Positions 18,209-26,704 of a stretch of 64,000 nucleotides of DNA are shown here, piece by piece (the stretch's first letter is position 1; each line of letters begins with the position of its first letter). The stretch covers positions 1,240,001 to 1,304,000 of the forward strand of contig NZ_OZ244781.1 of assembly GCF_965219595.1 (NCBI RefSeq), given 5' to 3'. Origin of the DNA: Poriferisodalis sp022821985 (lineage in GTDB: Bacteria; Actinomycetota; Acidimicrobiia; Acidimicrobiales; Poriferisodalaceae). The translations under genes and the position numbers were made by a program. Under the pieces are notes generated by a model that was given only the letters and a program-made list of their open reading frames with translations, searched no databases and had not been told where the DNA came from.

Positions 18209-19398
18209 TGGGCACTCGTTTTGCTCGACGCTGGCGGTTGCTCATACCGGCGTTGCTCGGTTTGCTGCTGGCAGGCTGTGCCACTGGTCGCCTCGATGCC
18301 ACTGATCCGATCGGGCAGGAAGCCCGCGACATCGACTTCCTCATGCGCCTGTCGGGCTGGATGGCGGTCGGCGTCGGCATCTTCGTGGCTGCCGCAGTCT
18401 TCGCGATCATCGTGAAGTTCCGGGCTAAGCCCACCGACGACCCCGATGACCTGCCGCCGCAGATCCACGGCAATCGCAAGGCCGAGCTGACGTGGACGAT
18501 CATCCCGACGGCGCTGCTGGTGTTCCTCACGATCTTCACGCTGCCGACGGTGTTCGCGCTCGCCGACGAAGGCACCGGGCGCACGATCAAGGTCGAGGGC
18601 CAGCAGTGGTGGTGGCAGTTCACCTACGAGCTCGACGAAGACGAGATCAAGAAATACAACCTTGACCAAGACAGCCGCTACGAGATCGTCACGGCCAACG
18701 ACCTGGTCATCCGAACCGGCGAAGAAGTCAACCTCGAGATTCACTCCAACGACGTCATCCACTCGTTCTGGATCCCCCAGCTGAACGGCAAGAAAGACGC
18801 CGTGCCCGGCCGGGTTCACCACTGGCGGATCAGCTCCGACGAGCCGGGCATCTTCTACGGCGAGTGCGTGGAGTTCTGCGGGCTGAGCCACGCCAACATG
18901 CAGATGCGCACGATCGTGCTCACTCCCGAGGACTTCGATCGCTGGATGCGAGAACAGCTCGCCGGGCAGCTAGCGGCGCAAGTGGCACCTGCTGAGGAAT
19001 CGCCCGAAGCAGCCGGTGCGGCACTGTTCGAGACCCACTGCATCAGCTGCCATGTCGTCGACGGTGCCTACGAGAGCGCGGCGGGGGGCAATGCGAACCT
19101 GCTCGCGGGCATCGCGCCGAATCTCACCAACCTGATGAGCCGCACGGCCTTTGCCGGAGCGCTGTACGAGACCTACCAGACCGGGCCCGACGGGGCATAC
19201 CTGCGCAATCCCGACGGAAGTCTCAAGCTCAACGTTGCCGAGCTGCGTGAGTGGGTGCGCAACGCGCCCGACATGAAGCCGGCTCGTGCCGACAACCAGC
19301 AGGGCATGCTGGACTTCTCCGAGGTGCTGACCGATCAAGACCTCGACAATCTGATGGCCTACCTGAAGACCCTCGGCAGCCCGCCGGTGCTGCCCTGA
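18208..19398 (+). CDS. ctaC: cytochrome c oxidase subunit II with fused cytochrome c domain (caa3 type)
   Basis: 396-residue lipoprotein: signal with lipobox LLAGC, two transmembrane helices, then the cupredoxin domain. The electron-entry motif GQQWWWQFTYE and the CuA site (His in HSFWIP; CVEFCGLSHANM supplying Cys, Cys, His, Met) are intact. A class I cytochrome c domain follows, with CISCH. It receives electrons and passes them to CtaD. ATG at 18208 is preferred; a GTG at 18205 is possible. A 26-bp gap leads to ctaD. Confidence 0.95.
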   Translation: MGTRFARRWRLLIPALLGLLLAGCATGRLDATDPIGQEARDIDFLMRLSGWMAVGVGIFVAAAVFAIIVKFRAKPTDDPDDLPPQIHGNRKAELTWTIIPTALLVFLTIFTLPTVFALADEGTGRTIKVEGQQWWWQFTYELDEDEIKKYNLDQDSRYEIVTANDLVIRTGEEVNLEIHSNDVIHSFWIPQLNGKKDAVPGRVHHWRISSDEPGIFYGECVEFCGLSHANMQMRTIVLTPEDFDRWMREQLAGQLAAQVAPAEESPEAAGAALFETHCISCHVVDGAYESAAGGNANLLAGIAPNLTNLMSRTAFAGALYETYQTGPDGAYLRNPDGSLKLNVAELREWVRNAPDMKPARADNQQGMLDFSEVLTDQDLDNLMAYLKTLGSPPVLP

Positions 19399-19424
19399 TG
19401 AGCAGGGCCTAGGAGAACGACCTG

Positions 19425-21488
19425 ATGGCAATCATCACCGATCAGCCGGAAAGTGAAGCACCGGGCACCGAGCTCGAGGTGGCTGACGGCACCTCCGATC
19501 ACGACGACTCACCGCGCACCGGCGTCTTCGCTCGTCCCACGCACGCGACCGGCTGGCGCGAGTGGCTCTTCACGGTGGACCACAAGAAGATTGGGATCAT
19601 GTACGGCGCCCTCGCGCTGTTCTGGTTCCTGATCGGCGGCCTCGAGATCGGACTGGTGCGCCTGCAGCTGTGGGCGCCCGACGGCGAGGTGATCAGCGCC
19701 GACTTCTACAACCAGCTGTTCACCATGCACGGCGTCACCATGGTCTTCCTGGTGATCATGCCGCTGGCGAACGCGTTCGCGAACTATCTCGTACCGCTGC
19801 AGATCGGCGCCAGGGACGTGGCCTTCCCGCGCATGAACGCGCTGGGCCTCTGGATCTTCTTCTTTGGCGGCATCTTCCTGAATCTCAGCTGGTTCCTGGG
19901 CGGTGGCGCCGACGGCGGCTGGTTCGCCTATGCGCCCAACACCGGCATGTCCTTCAGCCCCGGCCACGGCATGGACTTCTACGCCCTAGGCCTGCAGATC
20001 GCCGGCATTGCTTCGCTGCTTGGTGCCATCAACCTGCTGGTGACCATCATCAACATGCGCTGCCCGGGCATGAGCCTGCTGCGCATGCCGGTGTTCACCT
20101 GGATGATCCTGGTGGTGCAGTTCCTGCTGGTCTTCGCCCTGCCGGTCATCACGGTGGCGCTGATCCTGTTGACATTCGATCGAACCTTCGACGCCAACTT
20201 CTTCAATGTCGACGCGGGCGCCGACCCGCTGCTCTGGCAGCACCTGTTCTGGATATTCGGCCATCCGGAGGTCTACATCCTGATCCTGCCGGCATTCGGC
20301 GTGGTGTCCGAGACGCTGCCGGTGTTCAGCCGCAAGCCGCTGTTCGGCTACCCGATCGTGGTGCTGTCGGGCGCGGCCATCGGCTTCATGGGATGGGGCG
20401 TGTGGGCGCACCACATGTTCACCTCGGGCATGGGGCCGGTTTCGGTGGCGGCGTTCTCGGCGACCACCATGTTCATTGCGGTACCGACGGGTGTGAAGAT
20501 CTTGAACTGGATCGCGACCATGTGGGCCGGCAAGGTCCGCTTCACCGTGCCGATGATGTTCTCGGTGTCGCTCGTGGCCATGTTCACGATCGGCGGTTTG
20601 TCCGGCGTCATGCATGCGATCGCGCCCGCCGACACCCAGCAGACCGACACGTACTTCATCGTGGCGCACTTCCACTACGTGCTCGTGGGCGGCGCCCTCA
20701 TGGGCATGTTCGCCGGCATGTACTACTGGTGGCCCAAGGCGTTCGGCTACCACCTCAACGACCGGCTCGGCCGCTGGCACTTCTGGCTCATGCTCCTGGG
20801 CTTCAACGTCACGTTCGGGCCGATGCACATCGTGGGCTTGCAGGGCATGGCCCGGCGGCACAGCGTCTATGGCGAATTCGACGGTTTCGAGTTCTGGAAC
20901 AAGATCGCCACGATCGGCTACTTCTTCATGCTCATCGCCATGGTGATCCTGGCCGTCAACATCTTCCGCACGTGGGGGCGCTACCGCCGGGGTCTGGAGC
21001 CGGGGGCCGGAGCCGACCCGTGGGACGGCCGCACGCTCGAATGGGCCATTCCGTCGCCGGTGCCCGAGCACAACTTCGACTACGTGCCCGTGGTGAGCGA
21101 TGTCGACGACTTCTGGCACAAGAAATACCAGCCCGACGAGACCGGCAAGCTGCGACGGATTGCCTACGGCAACGACATCGCCCAGCTCGGCGATCAGCAC
21201 CCGCACCTTCCGTCGCCCTCGTACTGGCCGATCGTGCTGGCGGCGGGCATGCCGCTCATCGGGTTCGGGCTGATCTACAACCTGTGGATCGCCGGCATCG
21301 GGCTGTTGCTGCTGGTCGGTTCCATGTTCGGCTGGACCCTTGAGCCGGCCACCGATCCCGACGCGGGCCACGGCCACGACGGGCATGGCGACCACGACGA
21401 TGACCACGGCGGCGAACCCGACGGCCACGACGACCACAACGGCGTGCTGGCAGCCAGCACAGCAAACGGGGAGGCCGCCGGTGACTGA
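19425..21488 (+). CDS. ctaD: cytochrome c oxidase subunit I (catalytic)
   Basis: 687 residues. All ligands are present: low-spin heme His in FTMHGVTMVFL, HPEVYILILP with the CuB His cross-linked to Tyr, the HHMFTSGM pair, and VAHFHYVLVGG for heme a3 and heme a. The C-terminus is extended by a YWPIV two-helix segment like that in the 17420-18208 protein and ends in a His/Asp-rich tail. Preceded by AGGAG at the right distance. Reduces O2 to water while pumping protons. Confidence 0.97.
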   Translation: MAIITDQPESEAPGTELEVADGTSDHDDSPRTGVFARPTHATGWREWLFTVDHKKIGIMYGALALFWFLIGGLEIGLVRLQLWAPDGEVISADFYNQLFTMHGVTMVFLVIMPLANAFANYLVPLQIGARDVAFPRMNALGLWIFFFGGIFLNLSWFLGGGADGGWFAYAPNTGMSFSPGHGMDFYALGLQIAGIASLLGAINLLVTIINMRCPGMSLLRMPVFTWMILVVQFLLVFALPVITVALILLTFDRTFDANFFNVDAGADPLLWQHLFWIFGHPEVYILILPAFGVVSETLPVFSRKPLFGYPIVVLSGAAIGFMGWGVWAHHMFTSGMGPVSVAAFSATTMFIAVPTGVKILNWIATMWAGKVRFTVPMMFSVSLVAMFTIGGLSGVMHAIAPADTQQTDTYFIVAHFHYVLVGGALMGMFAGMYYWWPKAFGYHLNDRLGRWHFWLMLLGFNVTFGPMHIVGLQGMARRHSVYGEFDGFEFWNKIATIGYFFMLIAMVILAVNIFRTWGRYRRGLEPGAGADPWDGRTLEWAIPSPVPEHNFDYVPVVSDVDDFWHKKYQPDETGKLRRIAYGNDIAQLGDQHPHLPSPSYWPIVLAAGMPLIGFGLIYNLWIAGIGLLLLVGSMFGWTLEPATDPDAGHGHDGHGDHDDDHGGEPDGHDDHNGVLAASTANGEAAGD

Positions 21489-22164
21489 CACCCCCACGAC
21501 CGCCGGCACGGCATCCGCCGTCGAACCGGCCGAAGGCGACGGGCCGCAGATCGCCTACCCGCGCACGGAGTGGGACGAATACGAGATCGTCCCGCCCACC
21601 ACGAGCCTGTCCAACGAGAAGCTGACGATGTGGACCTTCCTGGGTTCGGATTGCCTGCTCTTCGGGGCGCTGATCTCGACATACCTGCTTCTGCGCAACC
21701 GCCAACCGCTGTCGGGCGAGGGGTCGTTGAAAGCGGCCGACCTGTTCGACATCCCGTTCACCTCGGTGAGCTCGTTCGTGCTGTTGATGAGCTCGCTCAC
21801 CATGGTGCTCGCGGTGTCGGCGATCGCCAGAGGCGAGATGGAGCGCTGCAAGCTGTGGCTGCTGACGACTGCAGCGCAGGGTGCCGTGTTCATCGCCGGT
21901 CAGGTGTACGAGTTCACGAGCTTCTACCGGGAAGGCCTCGGCTTCACCGTCAGCATCTCGTCGTCGGCCTTCTACACGTTGACCGGCTTCCACGGCGTCC
22001 ACGTGTCGCTGGGCATCATCATGCTGGTCACGCTGTGGGCCATGGTGAATCGGGGCATCATCGGTCCTGAGCGGGCGGAGACCGTCGAGATCATCGGCCT
22101 GTACTGGCACTTCGTCGACATCGTCTGGATCGTGATCTTCGCGGTCGTCTACCTGATCCCGTAG
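21481..22164 (+). CDS. ctaE: cytochrome c oxidase subunit III
   Basis: 227 residues from the GTG at 21481, which overlaps the ctaD stop by 8 bp and is preceded by GGGGAGG. Five transmembrane helices; family marks are TMWTFLGSDCLLFGALISTY, FYTLTGFHGVHV and GLYWHFVDIVWIVIF. It has the actinobacterial five-helix length. The frame is open further upstream but there overlaps ctaD. Confidence 0.95.
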   Translation: MTDTPTTAGTASAVEPAEGDGPQIAYPRTEWDEYEIVPPTTSLSNEKLTMWTFLGSDCLLFGALISTYLLLRNRQPLSGEGSLKAADLFDIPFTSVSSFVLLMSSLTMVLAVSAIARGEMERCKLWLLTTAAQGAVFIAGQVYEFTSFYREGLGFTVSISSSAFYTLTGFHGVHVSLGIIMLVTLWAMVNRGIIGPERAETVEIIGLYWHFVDIVWIVIFAVVYLIP

Positions 22165-22175
22165 GAAGTGCAGCG

Positions 22176-22553
22176 ATGAGCACCGCCACCGAAGCCGCAT
22201 CCGAAGAGATCCACGATGCCGACGAGGCTCACGACGACCATGACCACGGCCTGAGCGACTTCGGCTACATCAAGGTCGCCCTGCTGCTCGCTGTGCTCAC
22301 GGCGGCCGAGGTGCTGATCTACTTCGCGCCCCCGGGTGCGCTCGAGGTCCCGTTGCTGCTCATCCTGATGGTCGTCAAGTTCGAGATCGTCGTGGCCTAC
22401 TTCATGCACCTGCGCTTCGATAACAAGCTGTTCACGTGGATGTTCGTCGGAGGGCTGGTGCTCGCCATCGCGGTCTACGCGGCGATGGGCACTTCCATGC
22501 TGTTCTGGACCGACCCATCCGGCTGCGACCTCAGTCCCAACCTCAACTGCTGA
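22176..22553 (+). CDS. cytochrome c oxidase subunit IV family protein
   Basis: 125 residues, three helices, with the prokaryotic COX4 pattern YIKVALLLAVLTAAEVLIYF, MVVKFEIVVAYFMHLRFDNK and a C-terminal helix. The N-terminus is His/Asp/Glu-rich. It ends the oxidase operon 11 bp after ctaE. Confidence 0.85.
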   Translation: MSTATEAASEEIHDADEAHDDHDHGLSDFGYIKVALLLAVLTAAEVLIYFAPPGALEVPLLLILMVVKFEIVVAYFMHLRFDNKLFTWMFVGGLVLAIAVYAAMGTSMLFWTDPSGCDLSPNLNC

Positions 22554-22632
22554 GCTTCGCTGCGCGTGGCTGGGTCGCGCCGGCTGCCGCTCTCTACGGC
22601 ACAAGAGGAGGAGCGCAGTTAGCGTTTCCCGA

Positions 22633-24654
22633 ATGAGGCGTATGAGCCGGACGAATGCAGTGCGCGCCGTCTGCTCGGCTCTGTTGGTGAGCGTGACCGC
22701 TCTCGTGGTCGTGCCTGGTGCGGCCGCCCAGTCCGGTGAGTCTGAGCTTGCCGTCGTAGAGCTCATTCGCTACGGCGGTGCGGACCGCTACGCGACATCG
22801 CTGCTCGTGGCGGAAGCTTTGGCTGCGGACGCGGGCGACTCGCTCGACTGGGCAGTGATGGTGTCGGGACGGAGTTGGCACGAGGCCGTCGCGGCAGCAT
22901 CGGTGGCTGGGAGCCTCGAAGCACCTGTGCTGATGACTCCTCCCGATCAGGTGCGCGACGACGCTCTGGAGTTTCTGGATCGTGTCGGTGTGTCAAAGGT
23001 GCTGCTCGTCAGCACCGACTCCGAGTGGACTCGTTCGATTGATGCGGCAGTGGACGAGCAGCTGCGAGACGCAGGATTGACCGTTGAACGCATCGGCGGC
23101 AGTGATCAGTTTCTCACCAGCGTCTCGGTGGCGGAGCGTCTCGGCGACGTCGGCACGCTGGGCGACCGCGGCTCCACGGCGATCATCGCGAGCGGCGAGG
23201 TCTTCGCAGATGCGCTGGTGGCCGGCCCGCTCGCCGCGCGCGGCGCCCACCCGGTGCTCCTCACGCCACAGGACAGATTGCACAGCGCAGTCGCCGGCTA
23301 TCTGCAGGACGCCGGAATTTCGAGCGTCGTCTTGATGGGCGGCACCGCAGCGCTCTCGGGGGCCGTCGAGACGTCGATCAGCGAGATGGGCATTGCAGTG
23401 AACCGCACGGCGGGCGCGACTCGCTTCGAGACGGCGATTCTGACCGGCGAGTTCGCCGCACAGCACAGCAGCGACGGGTGCTTCAGCAGCGGCCGCGTCG
23501 GGTTGGCGCGCGCTCGGGTCCCGTTCGACTCCTTCAGCGCTGCGCCGCTGATGGCCCGTCAGTGCGCCCCGCTGGTACTCACTGATCCAAAGAAAATCCC
23601 AGAGAGCACAGCGGCATATCTCGACGGCGTTCGCGGTTCCGTTGACAGTGGCGTTGTCAGCGTGACCGTGTTCGGCGGGGACGCAGCCGTCTCACAGGCT
23701 GCCATTGACGCATACGTGATGCGAGACGGCGCACCAGAACCCGAAGCAAGCGAAACTGCGACCCAACGCTGCGGCGGCAGTTCCGCGGATCGACCGCAGC
23801 AAGTCGTGGGCGGGAGAACCAGTATCGCCAGAGAACCGGATTGGTCGCCTGATTGCAAGCAGATCGCGTTTTCGTCCGGAGGTTCTGTGGTTGTGGCGGA
23901 CCGAGATGGCTCGAATGCTCGGGTCGTCTTCGGTGAGCCTGGGAGCTCCGCTGTCGAACCGACGTGGTCACCTGATGGCTCGAAGATCGCATTTGTCTTG
24001 TGGACGGACGAACGCTCGCAGGGCCGCCGTTTCGATCGGAGGCACATCTTCACCGTGGGAGCTGACGGCACTGGCGCAAAGCAATTGACGACTGGCGCCG
24101 TCGAGGACAGCATGCCGACGTGGTCGCCGGATGGGCGCAAGCTGGTCTTCAGCCGGCAGACATGGTCCGAAGAGTCCGCTGAGGGCAGGCGAGGCATCGA
24201 GTGGTTCATCGCGACGGTGGATGCCAATGGCAGGAACCTTCGGGAAATCACCCGAGGTCCATTCAGCGAGACCCACCCATCGTGGTCGCCCGACGGTTCC
24301 CGGATTGCCTTGGAGTGGAACGGGCAGTTGGCGGTCATGGATCCCGATGGGACTGACATCGAGCCACTGCCGATCGATCATGAACTCAATAGCTGGAGCA
24401 AGCTGTCGTGGTCGCCCGACGGTGACCAGTTGGCATTCAGCATCTTCGAAGAACGAGGCGGCCGCTCGGTGGTCGGCGAATCGAACATCGCCGTCTTCGA
24501 TTTTGGTACCAAGCAGGTCACCGAGATCACTGACTTGAAGGGTGATGAGATCAACCCTGACTGGTCACCGGACGGACAGCTGATTCTGTTCAACACCTTC
24601 GAGATGGGCTATCGATACAGCCGAATCTTCGTCACCGGTGCCGACGGTGCGTGA
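22633..24654 (+). CDS. secreted protein: cell-wall-binding repeat 2 plus PD40/TolB-like beta-propeller
   Basis: 673 residues. A signal peptide (hydrophobic 14-30, VVVPGAAAQ) is followed by about three CWB2 units (IRYGGADRYATSLLVAEAL; VVLMGGTAALS; VTVFGGDAAVS). From about residue 390 come repeated WSPDGxxIAF blocks of a TolB-like propeller. CWB2 units anchor proteins to the wall in many Gram-positives; PD40 propellers bind other proteins or ligands. The start could also be the ATG nine bases later. The 3' end overlaps the convergent ATPase gene by 23 bp. Confidence 0.82.
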   Translation: MRRMSRTNAVRAVCSALLVSVTALVVVPGAAAQSGESELAVVELIRYGGADRYATSLLVAEALAADAGDSLDWAVMVSGRSWHEAVAAASVAGSLEAPVLMTPPDQVRDDALEFLDRVGVSKVLLVSTDSEWTRSIDAAVDEQLRDAGLTVERIGGSDQFLTSVSVAERLGDVGTLGDRGSTAIIASGEVFADALVAGPLAARGAHPVLLTPQDRLHSAVAGYLQDAGISSVVLMGGTAALSGAVETSISEMGIAVNRTAGATRFETAILTGEFAAQHSSDGCFSSGRVGLARARVPFDSFSAAPLMARQCAPLVLTDPKKIPESTAAYLDGVRGSVDSGVVSVTVFGGDAAVSQAAIDAYVMRDGAPEPEASETATQRCGGSSADRPQQVVGGRTSIAREPDWSPDCKQIAFSSGGSVVVADRDGSNARVVFGEPGSSAVEPTWSPDGSKIAFVLWTDERSQGRRFDRRHIFTVGADGTGAKQLTTGAVEDSMPTWSPDGRKLVFSRQTWSEESAEGRRGIEWFIATVDANGRNLREITRGPFSETHPSWSPDGSRIALEWNGQLAVMDPDGTDIEPLPIDHELNSWSKLSWSPDGDQLAFSIFEERGGRSVVGESNIAVFDFGTKQVTEITDLKGDEINPDWSPDGQLILFNTFEMGYRYSRIFVTGADGA

Positions 24655-26014
24655 TGTGTTCGACCGGCTGATTCGGCGCAGCAGTACGTTCGTCATCAGG
24701 CTGACAGGCGGGTAACGCCCGCTGCTCACTGGGAGAGTGCGAAGACCAGAGCGTGCTGATCGGTGCTGCCCACAGGCGGTCCCCGAACGGCATGATGCCC
24801 GGGCCGGTATGAAGAACAAGGCCTGCGAGGAATCGGCTGCCTTCCTCGTCGCGCAGCCAGGCGAGGTGTCGGGCGTCATGGCGGGACGGGGCGGCGGCGG
24901 ACTTGATTTCGATGCCGATGATGTACCCGGAATCGAGTTCGATCACGACATCGACTTCGTGTCGACCGTTGTGCTGCCGCAGGTGATGCAGCGTGCAGCG
25001 ATGCTCGCTGACGGTGGCCTGTGCTCGAAGCTGAGCGACGACGAACGTCTCGAGAAGGCGGCCCAACAGGTCGGCATCGCGCATCGCCCCAGCCTCGGTG
25101 GTGCCCGTCGCCGCGGCGAACAGCGAAGGATCCACGAGGAACCGCTTCGGGCGCTTGACGAGCCGTTTCGTGCGATTCGATGACCACGCCGGCAGTTCGC
25201 TGACCACATAGATGCGCTCGAGCAGGTCGAGATACGCATGCGCGCTGCGCCGGTCGATTCCGGCAGCCGTATAGAGAAGCGAGTCGTCCACGATGCGAGC
25301 GCATTGATGGGCGTATGCCGCGAAGTAGCGTCCCAGCCGGCTGCGGTCGACACCGTTGCCAGCGAGCGCGGCGTCACGGCCGACGATCTCCGCGGCGTAG
25401 GTATCCAGCCATCGTCGGCGGGCACGTTCGGGAGTGCCGAGGGCCGCTTGTGGGAACCCGCCTCGCACGGCCATCCGCACGTAGTCTCGGATGTCGATGG
25501 CGGAGCCCGTGACGCGTGAGCCGCCGATCGCATCGACGGCCCAGCGGGTTGGCGCGGCCAGCGTGGGGTCGCCCTCGACGACGCGGTCGACGAGCATGGG
25601 TGCTGTCGCGGCTGACAGTTCGCCGACGGTCAGCGGGAACATCTCTACGCGAGTCACCCTTCCGGTGCCCGGCCATGTCCGATGATCGGTCTCGGCTCGT
25701 ACCGATCCAGTCAGGATGAAGCGTCCTGGACGGGGATCACGGTCACACGCGCGCTTCACCGCCCCGAGAACTTCGGGCACCTCCTGCCATTCGTCCAGCA
25801 GGATGGGTTCCGCGAGCCCGTCGAGCGCTGCATCGGGATCCGCTGCTGCTACCTCGGCCTCGGCTGGACGGTCGAGATGGATGACTGTGCTGGCGTGCCG
25901 GAGGGCGGTTGTTGTTTTGCCCGCCGCCCGCGGACCGACCAGCGATACAGCCGGCAGCGTCTCGAGCAATTCCGCGATCAGCGGGTCAGCGAGCCGCTCC
26001 AAGTAGCCGTCCAT
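24632..26014 (-). CDS. AAA family ATPase with C-terminal DUF4143
   Basis: 460 residues from the ATG at 26014. The N-terminal AAA_14 domain has Walker A SLVGPRAAGKTTTALRHA and Walker B-like EPILLDEWQEVPE, then FILTGSVRAE. A DUF4143 nuclease-like domain with LERIYVVSELPAWS, FLVDPSLFAAATG, HEVDVVIELDSG and IGIEIKSA follows. Such ATPases are common accessory genes of unclear role. Four 23-bp-spaced repeats lie just upstream and may be its operator. A decayed relative occurs at 49770-50244. Confidence 0.87.
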   Translation of the reverse strand: MDGYLERLADPLIAELLETLPAVSLVGPRAAGKTTTALRHASTVIHLDRPAEAEVAAADPDAALDGLAEPILLDEWQEVPEVLGAVKRACDRDPRPGRFILTGSVRAETDHRTWPGTGRVTRVEMFPLTVGELSAATAPMLVDRVVEGDPTLAAPTRWAVDAIGGSRVTGSAIDIRDYVRMAVRGGFPQAALGTPERARRRWLDTYAAEIVGRDAALAGNGVDRSRLGRYFAAYAHQCARIVDDSLLYTAAGIDRRSAHAYLDLLERIYVVSELPAWSSNRTKRLVKRPKRFLVDPSLFAAATGTTEAGAMRDADLLGRLLETFVVAQLRAQATVSEHRCTLHHLRQHNGRHEVDVVIELDSGYIIGIEIKSAAAPSRHDARHLAWLRDEEGSRFLAGLVLHTGPGIMPFGDRLWAAPISTLWSSHSPSEQRALPACQPDDERTAAPNQPVEHITHRRHR

Positions 26015-26041
26015 GCAGCGAGCGTAGCTGCCGAGTCTGGA

Positions 26042-26126
26042 ATGTCGGTTTGCAACAGCCTGTGATGTCGGTTTGCAACACTTCATAATGTCGATTTGCA
26101 ACATCATGCGATGTCAGTTTTCGACA
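26042..26126. promoter_or_regulatory. four direct repeats with 23-bp period upstream of the AAA/DUF4143 gene
   Basis: The 16-bp element ATGTCGGTTTGCAACA occurs at 26042 and 26065 exactly, at 26088 with one change, and at 26111 in a more diverged form. Each pair is separated by 7 bp of unrelated sequence. Each copy has TGT..ACA ends, suggesting a dyad recognised by a helix-turn-helix protein. The block is 28-112 bp upstream of the ATPase start and is clearly richer in A+T than its surroundings. Operator or binding array is inferred. Confidence 0.8.
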
Positions 26127-26193
26127 ACATGCTGCGATCTCAGCCCCAGCGTGAACTGCTGACCGTGCCTCGCACGGGGCAGCCCCCTCTCGG

Positions 26194-26562
26194 CTAGTCC
26201 CGGATTGCGAGTGAGATCATCCCGCTGAGCGACTTGGTGTCCTCATCACCGATCAGGTACTTGATCCCTCGGTGTAAGTGCAGCCGGAACTGATTCGCGA
26301 CAGCGTCCGGCGTCTGCTCAATGCCGTCTGCCTCGCAGCGCGCTCGGACGAGCGCTGCATAGAGGTCAGCCGATGCTCCTCCGAAGGTTGACCAGGACAT
26401 CTCGACGCTCGACATCATGCCGATGTCTTGTTGCGCTGGAGCCGATTCCTCGGCGAGAGAAGCACACAGGGCCCAGCGGCACAGCACATTCCAGTTCTTG
26501 ATTCCCGTGCGGCGCTTAAGCGTCGTCAGATGGATCTTTGCGCGTTCGTCCACGCGGACCAC
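26194..26562 (-). CDS. dndE: DndE-like DNA phosphorothioation protein (orphan)
   Basis: About 122 residues from GTG 26562 (GTG 26553 also possible). The pattern matches DndE: a basic start (DERAKIHLTTLKRRTGI), NVLCRWALCASLAE, then LYAALVRARCEADGI and LHLHRGIKYLIGD. DndE normally acts with DndB/C/D in placing sulfur in the DNA backbone. None of those genes is near, so this is either a remnant or a protein working with distant partners. It diverges from the unknown gene at 26705. Confidence 0.65.
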   Translation of the reverse strand: MVRVDERAKIHLTTLKRRTGIKNWNVLCRWALCASLAEESAPAQQDIGMMSSVEMSWSTFGGASADLYAALVRARCEADGIEQTPDAVANQFRLHLHRGIKYLIGDEDTKSLSGMISLAIRD

Positions 26563-26704
26563 ATCGACGGGTGCCCCTCTCAACGATCTGCAGGGGACGA
26601 AGGTCGACCTGCCACTTGCCGCGATTGAGTACGACAACCCGACACTACGCACCGGGCCTCCGACGAAGTGGTCGGCGATCTCGTCGCTCCAGGCATTCGT
26701 TCAG

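Noticed and set aside
19562..21343. 593-codon plus-strand ORF in another frame of ctaD
   Set aside because: Shadow frame, Arg/His-rich; ctaD has every oxidase ligand.
19986..21509. 507-codon antisense ORF over ctaD
   Set aside because: Shadow of GC-rich codons; no signal or domain.
26042..26126. CRISPR-like repeats
   Set aside because: Repeats of 16 bp with 7-bp spacers are far too short; regulatory array is more likely.
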